From assembly GCF_041624275.1 (NCBI RefSeq), contig NZ_JBFJVE010000074.1:1-12905 (forward strand): a DNA stretch of 12,905 bases, read 5' to 3'. Positions 1 to 6,950 of this stretch are shown piece by piece. Numbering within the stretch: the stretch's first letter is position 1; each line of letters starts with the position of its first letter. The DNA comes from Shimia sp041624275. Its GTDB lineage: Bacteria; Pseudomonadota; Alphaproteobacteria; Rhodobacterales; Rhodobacteraceae. The notes below the pieces were generated by a model. That model made no database searches. It was not told where the DNA came from and saw only the letters and a list, made by a program, of their open reading frames with translations. The translations under genes and the position numbers were made by a program.

Positions 1-135
1 GCCGCCTCGGCGCTGCTCGGGCTGCGCGCCTCGCTGATCTGGGACACCCCCGCCGGCCCCAGCATCGTCTGCGTCGCGGCGGTGATCTTCCTTGGCGCCA
101 ATCTTCTGGCGCGAGTCGCCCCAAAGGGGCGCTGA
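1..135 (+). CDS. znuB: Zinc-type ABC transporter permease, C-terminal end (partial)
   Basis: Frame 1 is open from the window edge to a TGA at 133-135 and gives 44 residues. It contains W-D-T-P-A-G-P-S followed by a hydrophobic stretch (IVCVAAVIFLGANLL), which matches the last cytoplasmic loop and final membrane helix of ZnuB/MntB-type permeases; E. coli ZnuB ends with a similar D-T-P-A-G-P-S motif. Such proteins form the membrane channel of a zinc or manganese uptake ABC transporter in the inner membrane. The last residues (APKGR) and the stop codon lie inside a small hairpin that is repeated downstream, so the C-terminus may have been reset by the repeat. The start and most of the gene lie outside the window. 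Metal specificity cannot be read from this fragment; zinc is the commonest assignment for this tail. Confidence 0.75.
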   Translation, partial: AASALLGLRASLIWDTPAGPSIVCVAAVIFLGANLLARVAPKGR

Positions 136-162
136 AAGGAATGCCCCCAAAGGGGCGCTGAA
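119..162. repeat. 18-bp tandem direct repeat with hairpins
   Basis: The 18-bp unit CCCCAAAGGGGCGCTGAA occurs at 119-136 and again, identical, at 145-162 (26-bp period). Each copy holds a short CCCC-AAA-GGGG hairpin; the first extends to a 6-bp stem (117-122 with 126-131). The first copy covers the znuB stop codon. This looks like a local duplication of a terminator-like element. Confidence 0.7.
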
Positions 163-170
163 CAGAAACA

Positions 171-203
171 ACGCCCCAGGGGGGCGTCGGGCCTGTTTTC
201 TCT
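171..203 (+). terminator. Likely terminator of the znuB-like gene
   Basis: A perfect 7-bp stem, ACGCCCC at 171-177 with GGGGCGT at 181-187 and a 3-nt loop, is the third hairpin of the same type in 70 bp. It is followed after 7 nt by a T-rich stretch (195-203), as in a weak rho-independent terminator. The distance from stem to T-run is longer than ideal. Confidence 0.45.
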
Positions 204-226
204 TGCCGGAAATATCCCGGGGTGAA

Positions 227-257
227 TTGGCCGCAGGCCAAGAGGGGCAGCGCCCCT
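227..257. repeat. Paired intergenic hairpins (REP-like)
   Basis: There are two adjacent perfect 6-bp stems: TTGGCC/GGCCAA (227-232 with 236-241, loop GCA) and AGGGGC/GCCCCT (243-248 with 252-257, loop AGC). They lie 31 bp downstream of the stop of the minus-strand hydrolase and could end transcription from that side. From memory, very similar paired hairpins are scattered through intergenic regions of Rhodobacterales genomes; this was not checked by search. Confidence 0.5.
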
Positions 258-287
258 CCAGCCCCCGGTCGCTCCCTGCCGCCGCCC

Positions 288-1538
288 TCAGCCCACCAGC
301 GCCGCCTGCACCAGCGCCTTCAGTTCGGCCCGCGCCGGATAGGCGCTCGAGGGCGACAGCTGGGTGAAGAAGACCACGCTCAGGTCCTGCACCGGGTCGA
401 TCCAGAAAAACGTCGAGGCCATGCCGCCCCAGCTGAAATCGCCCACCGACCCCGGGGTGCGGGCGCGGCCGGTGTCCAGCACCACCGCGCCGCCAAGGCC
501 AAAGCCCATGCCCTCCATCGGCTGTTCGGCAAAGCTCTGCGGCCCCATCGAGGCAATATCTCCGGGCAGGTGGTTGCGCATCATGAAATCCACCGTCGCC
601 GGCGCCAGCAGCCGCTCCTTGCCATGGCGGCCGCGCCGGCGCAGCATCTCGGCGAAACGCATGTAGTCGTCGATGGTGCCGACCAGCCCGCCGCCGCCCG
701 AGAACATGTCGGCGGCGAGAAACGGCGAGCCCTCCGGCGCATCGACCAGCCGCAGGCTCTCGGCGCCGCTGCGGGCCGCGTTCAGCGCCATGGCGTCGCC
801 GGCCAGCGGCGTATAGAGCGCGGCAAAGCGCTCCAGCGCCGCCCCGGGCACCGAGAACCCGGTCTCGGACATGCCCAGCGGGCCGAGGATATGCGCCTCG
901 AAGAAACGCGCCAGCGTCATCCCCGAGACGATCTCGACCACCCGGCCGATGATGTCGATGCCGACCGAATATTCCCAGCGGCTGCCGGGCTGAAAGGCCA
1001 GCGGCAGCGCCGCCACCCGATCGGCCATCGCCGCCAGCGGCCCCTGGTCGGCGCGGAAGATCAGGTCTTCGGCCTCCATCGCCCGCGCCAGCACGCCGGG
1101 GTTGAAGGGATAGCTCAGCCCCGAGGTATGGGTCAGCAGCTGGTGCAGGGTCGGCGCCGGGGCCGCTTCGACCTGGTCGATGCGCTCGGCGCCGGGGATC
1201 AGCGCGGTCATCTCGGCAAAGGCCGGGATGAACTCACTGACCGGCGCGTCGAGATGGAACAGGCCGCGTTCCATCAGCATCATCAGCGCCACCGTGGTCA
1301 CCGGCTTGGTCATCGAGTAGATGCGCGCCAGCGTGTCGCGTTCGAACGGCAGGCCGGCCTCGCGGTCGCGCAGCCCGGCGGCGTGGAAGAACACCTCGTC
1401 GCCGCCGCGGGCGATCAGCAGGCTCGAGCCGGCGAATTTGCGCGCGTCGACATAGGATTGCATCCAGTCGCGCAGCCGCCCCAGACGCTGCGGATCAAGG
1501 CCGCGTTCTGCCGGGGGCACCTGTGTCATCCTGTTCAT
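288..1538 (-). CDS. Serine hydrolase / EstB-like esterase (beta-lactamase fold)
   Basis: This 416-residue protein belongs to the serine beta-lactamase-like family (PF00144: class C beta-lactamases, D-aminopeptidases and EstB-type family VIII esterases). The nucleophile motif S-x-x-K is S75-M-T-K78, the tyrosine motif is Y190-S-V, and the third motif is W370-G-G, the form seen in EstB-type esterases rather than the K-T-G of true beta-lactamases. No signal peptide is visible, so it is probably cytoplasmic. An ester hydrolase or transesterase is more likely than antibiotic resistance. The ATG at 1538 was chosen over an upstream ATG at 1589 because GGGGAGGA lies just before it; a second ATG nine bases further in is also possible. 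The gene lies 114 bp downstream of an acyl-CoA synthetase on the same strand and may be cotranscribed with it. The substrate is unknown. Confidence 0.88.
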   Translation of the reverse strand: MNRMTQVPPAERGLDPQRLGRLRDWMQSYVDARKFAGSSLLIARGGDEVFFHAAGLRDREAGLPFERDTLARIYSMTKPVTTVALMMLMERGLFHLDAPVSEFIPAFAEMTALIPGAERIDQVEAAPAPTLHQLLTHTSGLSYPFNPGVLARAMEAEDLIFRADQGPLAAMADRVAALPLAFQPGSRWEYSVGIDIIGRVVEIVSGMTLARFFEAHILGPLGMSETGFSVPGAALERFAALYTPLAGDAMALNAARSGAESLRLVDAPEGSPFLAADMFSGGGGLVGTIDDYMRFAEMLRRRGRHGKERLLAPATVDFMMRNHLPGDIASMGPQSFAEQPMEGMGFGLGGAVVLDTGRARTPGSVGDFSWGGMASTFFWIDPVQDLSVVFFTQLSPSSAYPARAELKALVQAALVG

Positions 1539-1620
1539 TGCGTCCTCCCCGCGCTCGACCCGGGCTGGGACCCGGTACTCGGCCCACATTGCCTTCCGGC
1601 GGCCCTGACGGGCAAGCTCG

Positions 1621-1638
1621 CAAAAATACGTAGTTTTG
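1621..1638. promoter_or_regulatory. Candidate operator: 18-bp AT-rich palindrome
   Basis: CAAAAATACGTAGTTTTG is an inverted repeat centred on TACGTA, with a single mismatched pair. It stands out as an AT-rich island in very GC-rich DNA, 14 bp past the stop of the acyl-CoA synthetase gene and about 83 bp before the hydrolase start. A dimeric regulator could bind here. It lacks a GC stem, so it is a poor terminator. The regulator is not identified. Confidence 0.4.
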
Positions 1639-1652
1639 GGGATGCGCCGGTC

Positions 1653-3167
1653 TCAGTCGGGCAAAAGGTCGGAAAAATGCGAAATCAGCTTCGATTTCAG
1701 GATCTTGCCGGTGGGGGCGGCGGGCAGGTCATCGGCGATGACGATATGGGCGGGGCGTTTGTAGGGCGCCAGCCGGGCCTCGAGATGGGCCCGCAGGGCG
1801 GCCTCGGTCAGCCCGCTCCGGGGGGCCGCCTTGACAAAGGCCAGCACCTCTTCGTTGCCCGCCACGCGGCGGCCGACGACGCCGGCGACGATCACCGCCG
1901 GGTGTTCGGTCAGCGCCGCCTCGACCTCGGCCGGGTAGACGTTGAACCCCGAACGGATGATCAGCTCCTTGCTGCGGCCGACGATATGCAGCCGCCCCCG
2001 GTCATCGAAACGCCCCAGATCGCCGGTGTGAAAACTGCCGTCGGCGTCGAGCACCGCCGCGCTCTGGCCGGGGTCGCGGAAATAGCCCTTCATCACCTGC
2101 GGCCCGCGCACCAGCACCTCGCCGATACCCTGCGCCGGGTCGGCGCCGGCGGCGTCGAAATCCAGAGCCAGTTCGCTGCCGCGCATCGGCAGGCCGACGC
2201 TGACGTCGCCGTCGCCGATCGCGCTGCGGGTGGCGCAGACCCCGGCGGCGGTTTCGGTCAGCCCATAGCCGTTCTGCAAGGGCAGCCCGTAGAAGGCCTC
2301 GGCCTCGCGTTTCCACGCGGGATCAAGCGGCGCCCCCCCCGAAGAGACATAGCGCAGCAGGCCGCCGTCGTATCGCGGCATGCCCTGCGCCCGCGCATAG
2401 TGAAACAGATGGGCATGCATCTGCGGCACCGCGGGCAGCAGGGTGACGTCGCGCATCAGCGCCGCATGCAGCCGCTCGGCCGAGAACCGCGCCTCGAGCC
2501 GGATCGAGCCTTGCGCGAAACACACTGCGCAGAGCGTCACCAGCCCGAAGATATGCGACAGGGGCAGGGCAAGATAGGTCATGTCGCCGCTCTGCATGCC
2601 GCGCAGCTCGGCCGAGGCCCGCGCCGCCGCCATCAGGTTGGCATGGGTCAGCATCGCCGCCTTGGGGGTGCCGGTGGTGCCCGAAGTATAGAGCAGCAGC
2701 GCCACCTGATCCTCGGCCCGGCGCTGCGGGACATCGGGCAGGCTGCCGGCGCGCGGCGCGAGGTGCACCCGGCCGAAGCTGCCGCGGACCTCACCGGCCT
2801 GCAACGCCGTGGCATGGGCCTCGGCCGGGCCCGGCACCGAGGTCGAGAAGACCACCGCCGCCGGGTCGGCATGGGCGATGATGCGGGCCAGCTCGGCCTC
2901 GGTCATGCGGGCGTTGACGGCCACGGCGGCGGCCTCCATCATCGTCGCAGCGAAGAAGAAGGCGGCGATCTCGGGGCAGTTCTCGAGCACCAGCACCACC
3001 CGGTCGCCGGGCCGCACCCCGGCCTCTTCAAGGCAGGCGCGGGCCTCGGTCACCGCCAGCCACATCTCGCCCCAGCTCAGGGCACGCCCGTCCTCGGCAA
3101 GGATCGCCACCCGCCCGGGTGCGGCGGCCGCGGCCTTCCGGACATAGTCGTGCAGTCGTTGGGGCAT
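1653..3167 (-). CDS. Acyl-CoA synthetase (AMP-forming, class I adenylate-forming)
   Basis: This 504-residue enzyme activates a carboxylic acid to acyl-AMP with ATP and then forms the CoA thioester, in the cytoplasm. The family motifs appear in order: the phosphate loop T161-S-G-T-T-G-T-P-K169, adenine-binding G-Y-G-L-T-E-T at 300-306, ribose-binding T-G-D with D383, the hinge region G-R-S-K at 397-400 followed by a G-F-N-V-Y-P-A-E-V motif, and the catalytic lysine K488 in P-T-G-K. All core residues are present and the length is normal for the compact FadD/MenE/CaiC-like group. The ATG at 3167 follows a good ribosome site (GAGGAGA). Fatty, aromatic or dicarboxylic acids are all possible substrates and the sequence does not decide between them. 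The hydrolase downstream on the same strand could act on a related ester, which is inference only. Confidence 0.93.
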   Translation of the reverse strand: MPQRLHDYVRKAAAAAPGRVAILAEDGRALSWGEMWLAVTEARACLEEAGVRPGDRVVLVLENCPEIAAFFFAATMMEAAAVAVNARMTEAELARIIAHADPAAVVFSTSVPGPAEAHATALQAGEVRGSFGRVHLAPRAGSLPDVPQRRAEDQVALLLYTSGTTGTPKAAMLTHANLMAAARASAELRGMQSGDMTYLALPLSHIFGLVTLCAVCFAQGSIRLEARFSAERLHAALMRDVTLLPAVPQMHAHLFHYARAQGMPRYDGGLLRYVSSGGAPLDPAWKREAEAFYGLPLQNGYGLTETAAGVCATRSAIGDGDVSVGLPMRGSELALDFDAAGADPAQGIGEVLVRGPQVMKGYFRDPGQSAAVLDADGSFHTGDLGRFDDRGRLHIVGRSKELIIRSGFNVYPAEVEAALTEHPAVIVAGVVGRRVAGNEEVLAFVKAAPRSGLTEAALRAHLEARLAPYKRPAHIVIADDLPAAPTGKILKSKLISHFSDLLPD

Positions 3168-3243
3168 GGTCTCTCCTCGGGTGTCGGGGCCTGATCGCGC
3201 GGCCGGCTCGGGGGGTCGGGAACGGGTATCGGGAATGGCTGCC

Positions 3244-3271
3244 AGTATGGGCCCGCGCGCGCGCCGGGCAA
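3244..3271 (-). promoter_or_regulatory. Candidate promoter of the acyl-CoA synthetase gene
   Basis: Read on the minus strand, TTGCCC (3271-3266) and CATACT (3249-3244) are separated by 16 nt, four of six matches each to sigma-70 consensus. The spacer is an unusual alternating CG run (3254-3264). The predicted leader is about 70 nt. This is weak evidence, from spacing and matches only. Confidence 0.3.
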
Positions 3272-3388
3272 CGAAAACGCGCCGCCGCTACGCTACGTCA
3301 CCATCCGCCCCGGCCGCCCCCGCCGGCCTTGTGCCGTCGCGGGCCCTGCCGGAATCGGCGAAACCGGCGCATCGGGGCCCGAGGAACA

Positions 3389-3417
3389 TTGAATCAATCG
3401 CCCGGACCCCGTAAGTG
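3389..3417 (+). promoter_or_regulatory. Weak candidate promoter of the rnd-kdsD-lpt operon
   Basis: TTGAAT (3389-3394) is followed after 17 nt by TAAGTG (3412-3417), about 28 nt before the rnd ATG. The -35 half is good and the -10 half poor. The rest of the 278-bp divergent spacer (3168-3445) is GC-rich and shows no ORF or strong hairpin that I would call. Confidence 0.25.
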
Positions 3418-3445
3418 ACAGGCAACAACGGCGCATGAGGCGACA

Positions 3446-4057
3446 ATGGCGAATTTTCTCTATCAGAACGACCTACCGGATGATCTCGATCTTGGCCCCG
3501 TGGTGGCGATCGACTGCGAGACCATGGGGCTGAACCCGCATCGCGACCGGCTCTGCGTCATCCAGATGTCGTCGGGCGACGGCGACGCCCATCTGGTGCA
3601 GGTCGCCAAGGGCCAGACCGAGGCGCCCAACCTCTGCCGCATGCTCGAGGATCCCGAGGTGCTGAAACTGTTCCATTTCGGGCGTTTCGACATCGCCGCC
3701 ATGTACCATGCCTTCGGCGCGCTGACCGCGCCGGTCTATTGCACCAAGATCGCCTCGAAGCTGATCCGCACCTATACCGACCGCCACGGGCTGAAGAACC
3801 TGCTGCAGGAGCTGCTCTCGGTCGATATTTCCAAGCAGCAGCAGATGAGCGACTGGGGCAGCGAAACCCTGAGCGAGGCCCAGCTCGATTATGCCGCCTC
3901 GGATGTGCTCTACCTGCACCGGCTGCGCGAGGAACTCGACCGTCGGCTGGCCCGCGAGGGGCGCAGCGGCCTGGCGCAATCCTGTTTCGACTTCCTGCCC
4001 ACGCGGGCGCTGCTGGACCTCGAGGGCTGGCCCGAACAAGACATTTTCTCGCACTGA
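3446..4057 (+). CDS. rnd: Ribonuclease D-like 3'-5' exonuclease (short form)
   Basis: A 203-residue DEDDy-type 3'-5' exonuclease. Exo I is D23-C-E25, Exo II holds D82 in the H-F-G-R-F-D stretch, and Exo III is Y149-A-A-S-D153; these acidic residues bind the two catalytic metal ions. Family members trim the 3' ends of tRNA and other structured RNAs. E. coli RNase D is about 375 residues and carries HRDC domains; this one ends after the exonuclease domain, a short form common in alphaproteobacteria. The ATG follows a GAGG motif. Its stop TGA overlaps the kdsD start by one base (TGATGA at 4055-4060), so the two are probably translationally coupled. Why an RNA exonuclease heads an LPS operon is not explained by the sequence. 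Confidence 0.92.
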   Translation: MANFLYQNDLPDDLDLGPVVAIDCETMGLNPHRDRLCVIQMSSGDGDAHLVQVAKGQTEAPNLCRMLEDPEVLKLFHFGRFDIAAMYHAFGALTAPVYCTKIASKLIRTYTDRHGLKNLLQELLSVDISKQQQMSDWGSETLSEAQLDYAASDVLYLHRLREELDRRLAREGRSGLAQSCFDFLPTRALLDLEGWPEQDIFSH

Positions 4058-5025
4058 TGACCGACACCACCTCATATCTCGACACCGCGCGCCGGGTGAT
4101 CGCCATCGAGGCGCAGGCGCTGACCGAACTGGGCGCGGCGCTGGGCCCCGAGTTCGACGCCGCCGTCGACCTGATGCTCTCGGCCACCGGCCGGGTGATC
4201 GTCAGCGGCATGGGCAAGTCGGGCCATATCGCCCGCAAGATCGCCGCCACCCTGGCCAGCACCGGCACCCCGGCGCATTTCGTGCACCCGGCCGAGGCCA
4301 GCCATGGCGATCTGGGGATGATGGCGCAGGGCGACGTGGCGCTGGTGCTGTCCAATTCCGGCGAGACCCCGGAACTGGCCGATGTCATCGCCTATACGCG
4401 GCGCTTTGCGATCCCGATGATCGGGGTCGCCAGCAACGCCACATCGACCCTGATCCGCCAGTCCGACGTCGGGCTGATCCTGCCGCGCGCCGCCGAGGCC
4501 TGCGGCACCGGGGTGGTGCCGACCTCGTCGACCACCATGACGCTGGCGCTGGGCGACGCGCTGGCGGTGGCGCTGATGGAGCACCGCCGCTTCACCCCCG
4601 AACATTTCCGCGAGTTCCACCCCGGCGGCAAGCTCGGCGCCCAGCTGAGCCGGGTCCGCGACCTGATGCATGACGGCGCGGCGCTGCCGCTGGTGACCGG
4701 CGCGACGGCGATGCCCGAGGTGCTGATCGAGATCAGCCAGAAGGGTTTTGGCGTCGTCGGCGTCACCGATGCCGGGGGCGCGCTATGCGGCATCATCACC
4801 GACGGCGACCTGCGCCGCCACATGCAGGGGCTGCTCGAGCATTCGGCGGCCGAGGTGATGACCCGCGCCCCGACCACCATCGCGCCCGGCGCCCTGGCCG
4901 AAGAGGCGGTGGCGGTGATGAACGCCCGCAAGATCACCTGCCTGTTCGTGGTCGCGCCCGAGGGCGACGGCGCGCCGCTGGGCCTGCTGCATATCCACGA
5001 CTGCCTGCGGGTCGGGCTCGGCTAG
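4057..5025 (+). CDS. kdsD: D-arabinose 5-phosphate isomerase (KdsD/KpsF)
   Basis: A 322-residue enzyme that converts ribulose 5-phosphate to arabinose 5-phosphate, the first committed step to Kdo, an inner-core sugar of lipopolysaccharide. An N-terminal SIS domain (about 35-180) is followed by two CBS domains (about 200-322). Aligned by eye to E. coli KdsD, the catalytic set K59, E111, E152 and H193 corresponds to K54 (G-M-G-K-S-G), E106 (in G-E-T-P-E), E147 (A-A-E-A-C-G) and H188 (F-H-P-G-G); all are present. The phosphate-binding S-N-S-G-E segment lies at 99-103. The ATG at 4057 overlaps the rnd stop; the open frame runs further upstream inside rnd, but the family N-terminus fits this start. 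lptC begins one base after the stop. Confidence 0.95.
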   Translation: MTDTTSYLDTARRVIAIEAQALTELGAALGPEFDAAVDLMLSATGRVIVSGMGKSGHIARKIAATLASTGTPAHFVHPAEASHGDLGMMAQGDVALVLSNSGETPELADVIAYTRRFAIPMIGVASNATSTLIRQSDVGLILPRAAEACGTGVVPTSSTTMTLALGDALAVALMEHRRFTPEHFREFHPGGKLGAQLSRVRDLMHDGAALPLVTGATAMPEVLIEISQKGFGVVGVTDAGGALCGIITDGDLRRHMQGLLEHSAAEVMTRAPTTIAPGALAEEAVAVMNARKITCLFVVAPEGDGAPLGLLHIHDCLRVGLG

Positions 5026-5026
5026 G

Positions 5027-5641
5027 GTGGCCGACGGCGGGCTGACATATTCGCGGCTGGTGGCGCTGTTGAAGGTGCTGCTGCCGCTTTGTGCGCTGGC
5101 CCTGTTGGCGACCCTGTTCCTGCTGTCGCGCAATATCGGCGGCGACCTGTCCAACGCCATTCCCTTTGCCCGCGGCGAACTGGAGCAGCGCGCCCGCGAT
5201 CAGCAGATCACCGCGCCCTTCTTCTCGGGCAAGACCTCGCAGGGGCATCTGGTGCGTTTCACCGCCCGGAGCGCCCGGCCCGACCCCGAGATCGCCGGCC
5301 GCTCATCGGCCCGCGAGATGGATGCGCGGATCGACTTCGCCGATGGCTCGCACCTTGTCTTTACCGCCGATTCCGCCACCGTGGACACGCGCGACGACGC
5401 CGCGACCCTCGAGGGCGGGGTGCAGATCGAAAGCTCGAACGGCTACCTGATCCGCACCGAGGCCCTGACCACGGCGATGCGCGAGCTGCGCGCCGAAACC
5501 GCCGGCACCGTCACCGGGCGCGGCCCGGCGGGGCGTTTCGAGGCCGGGCGGATGCTGGTTTTTCCGGCCGAGACGGAAGACGAAGTCACTTTGTTTTTCA
5601 CAAATGGTGTGCGACTGGTATATACGCCACCGAAGAAATAG
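5027..5641 (+). CDS. lptC: LPS export ABC transporter periplasmic protein LptC
   Basis: A 204-residue bitopic protein of the Lpt machine. It binds the LptB2FG transporter in the inner membrane and passes lipopolysaccharide to LptA. A short cytoplasmic N-terminus is followed by one membrane helix (about 11-33) and a periplasmic beta-jellyroll domain. Family-like segments include F-S-G-K-T at 66-70, the D-G-S-H-L-V-F-T-A-D strand region (106-115), and L-E-G-G-V-Q-I near 128-134. Similarity in this family is low, so the call rests on fold pattern, length and its place between kdsD and lptA. The GTG start at 5027 lies one base after the kdsD stop and has no clear ribosome site, so it probably depends on coupling. 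The 3' end is notably AT-rich (5585-5640). Confidence 0.9.
   Translation: MADGGLTYSRLVALLKVLLPLCALALLATLFLLSRNIGGDLSNAIPFARGELEQRARDQQITAPFFSGKTSQGHLVRFTARSARPDPEIAGRSSAREMDARIDFADGSHLVFTADSATVDTRDDAATLEGGVQIESSNGYLIRTEALTTAMRELRAETAGTVTGRGPAGRFEAGRMLVFPAETEDEVTLFFTNGVRLVYTPPKK
5595..5624 (+). promoter_or_regulatory. Candidate internal promoter for lptA-lptB inside lptC
   Basis: TTTTCA (5595-5600) and TATATA (5619-5624) are separated by 18 nt, four of six matches each, in an AT-rich patch ending 26 nt before the lptA start. In E. coli lptAB has its own envelope-stress promoter upstream of lptA; a similar arrangement is possible here, though these boxes look like a housekeeping type. Low certainty. 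Confidence 0.3.
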
Positions 5642-5650
5642 AGGTTTCGC

Positions 5651-6139
5651 GTGCCAATTCTGAGAGCCTTTGCCCTGATCCTGCTGCTTGCCGCGCCGGC
5701 CGTATCGGCCGCGCAGGGTTTCGAGATCGCCTTTGGCGGTCTGCAACAGGACACCAATCAGCCGGTCGAGGTGACGGCGGATTCGCTGTCGCTGAACCAG
5801 AGCGACGGCACCGCCGTGTTCAAGGGCAACGTGATGATCGTGCAGGGCACGATGCGGATGAGCGCCCCCGAGGTGCTGGTCTATTACAACGCCGAAGCCA
5901 GCGGCATCTCGCGGCTGGTGGCCTCGGGGCGGGTGCTGCTGGTCAAGGAACAGGATGCGGCCGAATCCGACACCGCCGATTACAGCATCGAGAAGGGCAC
6001 CATCGAGATGGCCGGCGACGTGCTGCTGACCCAGAAACAGAACACGCTCAATGCCGGGCGGATGGTGGTTGATCTCGGGGCCGGCACCGCGGTTCTGGAC
6101 GGGCGCGTCAAGACCATTCTGCGTTCGGGGGGCAACTGA
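5651..6139 (+). CDS. lptA: LPS transport periplasmic bridge protein LptA
   Basis: A 162-residue secreted protein. Residues 1-20 form a signal peptide with a hydrophobic core and an A-V-S-A/A cleavage site. The mature part is an OstA/LptA beta-jellyroll domain (about 38-150) opening with Q-P-V-E-V-T-A-D-S-L and containing the internal F-K-G-N-V and A-G-D-V repeats of the fold. Oligomers of LptA bridge LptC to the outer-membrane LptD/E complex and shield lipid A across the periplasm. It starts with GTG at 5651, preceded by AGAGG, 9 bp after lptC. The E. coli protein is 185 residues, so this is slightly short but complete. Its stop overlaps the lptB ATG by one base. Confidence 0.94.
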   Translation: MPILRAFALILLLAAPAVSAAQGFEIAFGGLQQDTNQPVEVTADSLSLNQSDGTAVFKGNVMIVQGTMRMSAPEVLVYYNAEASGISRLVASGRVLLVKEQDAAESDTADYSIEKGTIEMAGDVLLTQKQNTLNAGRMVVDLGAGTAVLDGRVKTILRSGGN

Positions 6140-6900
6140 TGGGGGCGGCGCCGCAGCTGACCGTGACCGAGGGCGACAGCGGGCTCAGGGTCTCGCACCT
6201 GCGCAAGAGCTATCGCAAGCGGGTCATCATCCGCGATTTCAGCATGGAGCTGAACCGCGGCGAGGTGGTCGCCCTTCTGGGGCCCAACGGCTCGGGCAAG
6301 ACCACCACCTTCTATGCGGTGGCGGGGCTGGTGATGCCCGAGGGCGGCACGGTGACGATCGACGGGCGCGACGCGACGCGGCTGCCGATGTACCGCCGCG
6401 CCAAGCTGGGAATCGGCTATCTGCCGCAGGAGATGTCGATCTTTCGCGGGCTCAGCGTCGAAGACAACATCATGGCGATTCTCGACATCACCGAGAAGGA
6501 CCGCCACAAGCGCCGCGAGCGGCTCGAGGAGCTGCTGAGCGAATTTTCCATCGAGCACCTGCGCCGGGTGCCGGCGCTGGCCCTGTCGGGGGGCGAACGG
6601 CGGCGGGTCGAGATCGCCCGCTGTCTGGCGGCGAATCCGAAATACCTGCTTCTGGATGAACCCTTTGCCGGCGTCGACCCGATCTCGGTCGGGGATATCC
6701 GCCACCTTGTCGCCGACCTGAAAAAGCGCGGCATCGGGGTGCTGATCACCGATCACAACGTGCGCGAGACGCTGGAAATCGTCGACCGCGCCTATATCCT
6801 GCATGACGGCAAGGTGCTGATGTCGGGCGGCCCCGAGGACGTGGTCGAGAACGAAAACGTGCGCCGGGTCTATCTGGGAGACGACTTCCGGATTTCGTGA
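6139..6900 (+). CDS. lptB: LPS export ABC transporter ATP-binding protein LptB
   Basis: A 253-residue cytoplasmic ATPase that, as a dimer with LptF and LptG, drives lipopolysaccharide extraction from the inner membrane. The ABC motifs are intact: Walker A G48-P-N-G-S-G-K-T55, Q-loop L-P-Q-E at 95-98, signature L149-S-G-G-E153, Walker B L-L-L-D-E ending at E174, and H-loop H206 in T-D-H-N. Family-typical segments are the S-I-F-R-G-L-S-V-E-D-N stretch at 100-110 and the T-D-H-N-V-R-E-T-L switch region. It has roughly ten more N-terminal residues than E. coli LptB (241 residues). The ATG at 6139 overlaps the lptA stop. lptF and lptG are not in the window; they are usually a separate unit. Confidence 0.97.
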   Translation: MGAAPQLTVTEGDSGLRVSHLRKSYRKRVIIRDFSMELNRGEVVALLGPNGSGKTTTFYAVAGLVMPEGGTVTIDGRDATRLPMYRRAKLGIGYLPQEMSIFRGLSVEDNIMAILDITEKDRHKRRERLEELLSEFSIEHLRRVPALALSGGERRRVEIARCLAANPKYLLLDEPFAGVDPISVGDIRHLVADLKKRGIGVLITDHNVRETLEIVDRAYILHDGKVLMSGGPEDVVENENVRRVYLGDDFRIS

Positions 6901-6950
6901 TCGCTGCGCAGAATTCCGCGCGAATTGTCGGCGAAAACTGACGCCGCTCA

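Noticed and set aside
119..257. CRISPR-like repeat array
   Set aside because: There are only two identical 18-bp units, followed by unrelated hairpins. No regular spacers and no cas genes are present.
92..367. A 91-codon plus-strand ORF across the hairpin cluster
   Set aside because: It runs through terminator-like repeats and into the antisense of the hydrolase gene, and has no ribosome site or conserved domain.
288..1538. Beta-lactamase resistance gene
   Set aside because: There is no signal peptide, and the third motif is W-G-G rather than K-T-G, which points to an EstB-type esterase.
1539..1589. Longer N-terminus for the hydrolase from an ATG at 1589
   Set aside because: The 17 extra residues add nothing family-like, and the ATG at 1538 has a strong GGGGAGGA ribosome site.
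222..3194. A 990-codon open frame on the plus strand, antisense to both the hydrolase and the acyl-CoA synthetase
   Set aside because: It mirrors the codons of the two minus-strand genes. In very GC-rich DNA the opposite strand often lacks stops. Its product is rich in R, H, G and Q with no domain, and both minus-strand genes carry full catalytic motifs.
3739..4056. Upstream extension of the kdsD frame within rnd
   Set aside because: The extension is an out-of-frame reading of the rnd gene; KdsD proteins begin near the ATG at 4057, which overlaps the rnd stop.
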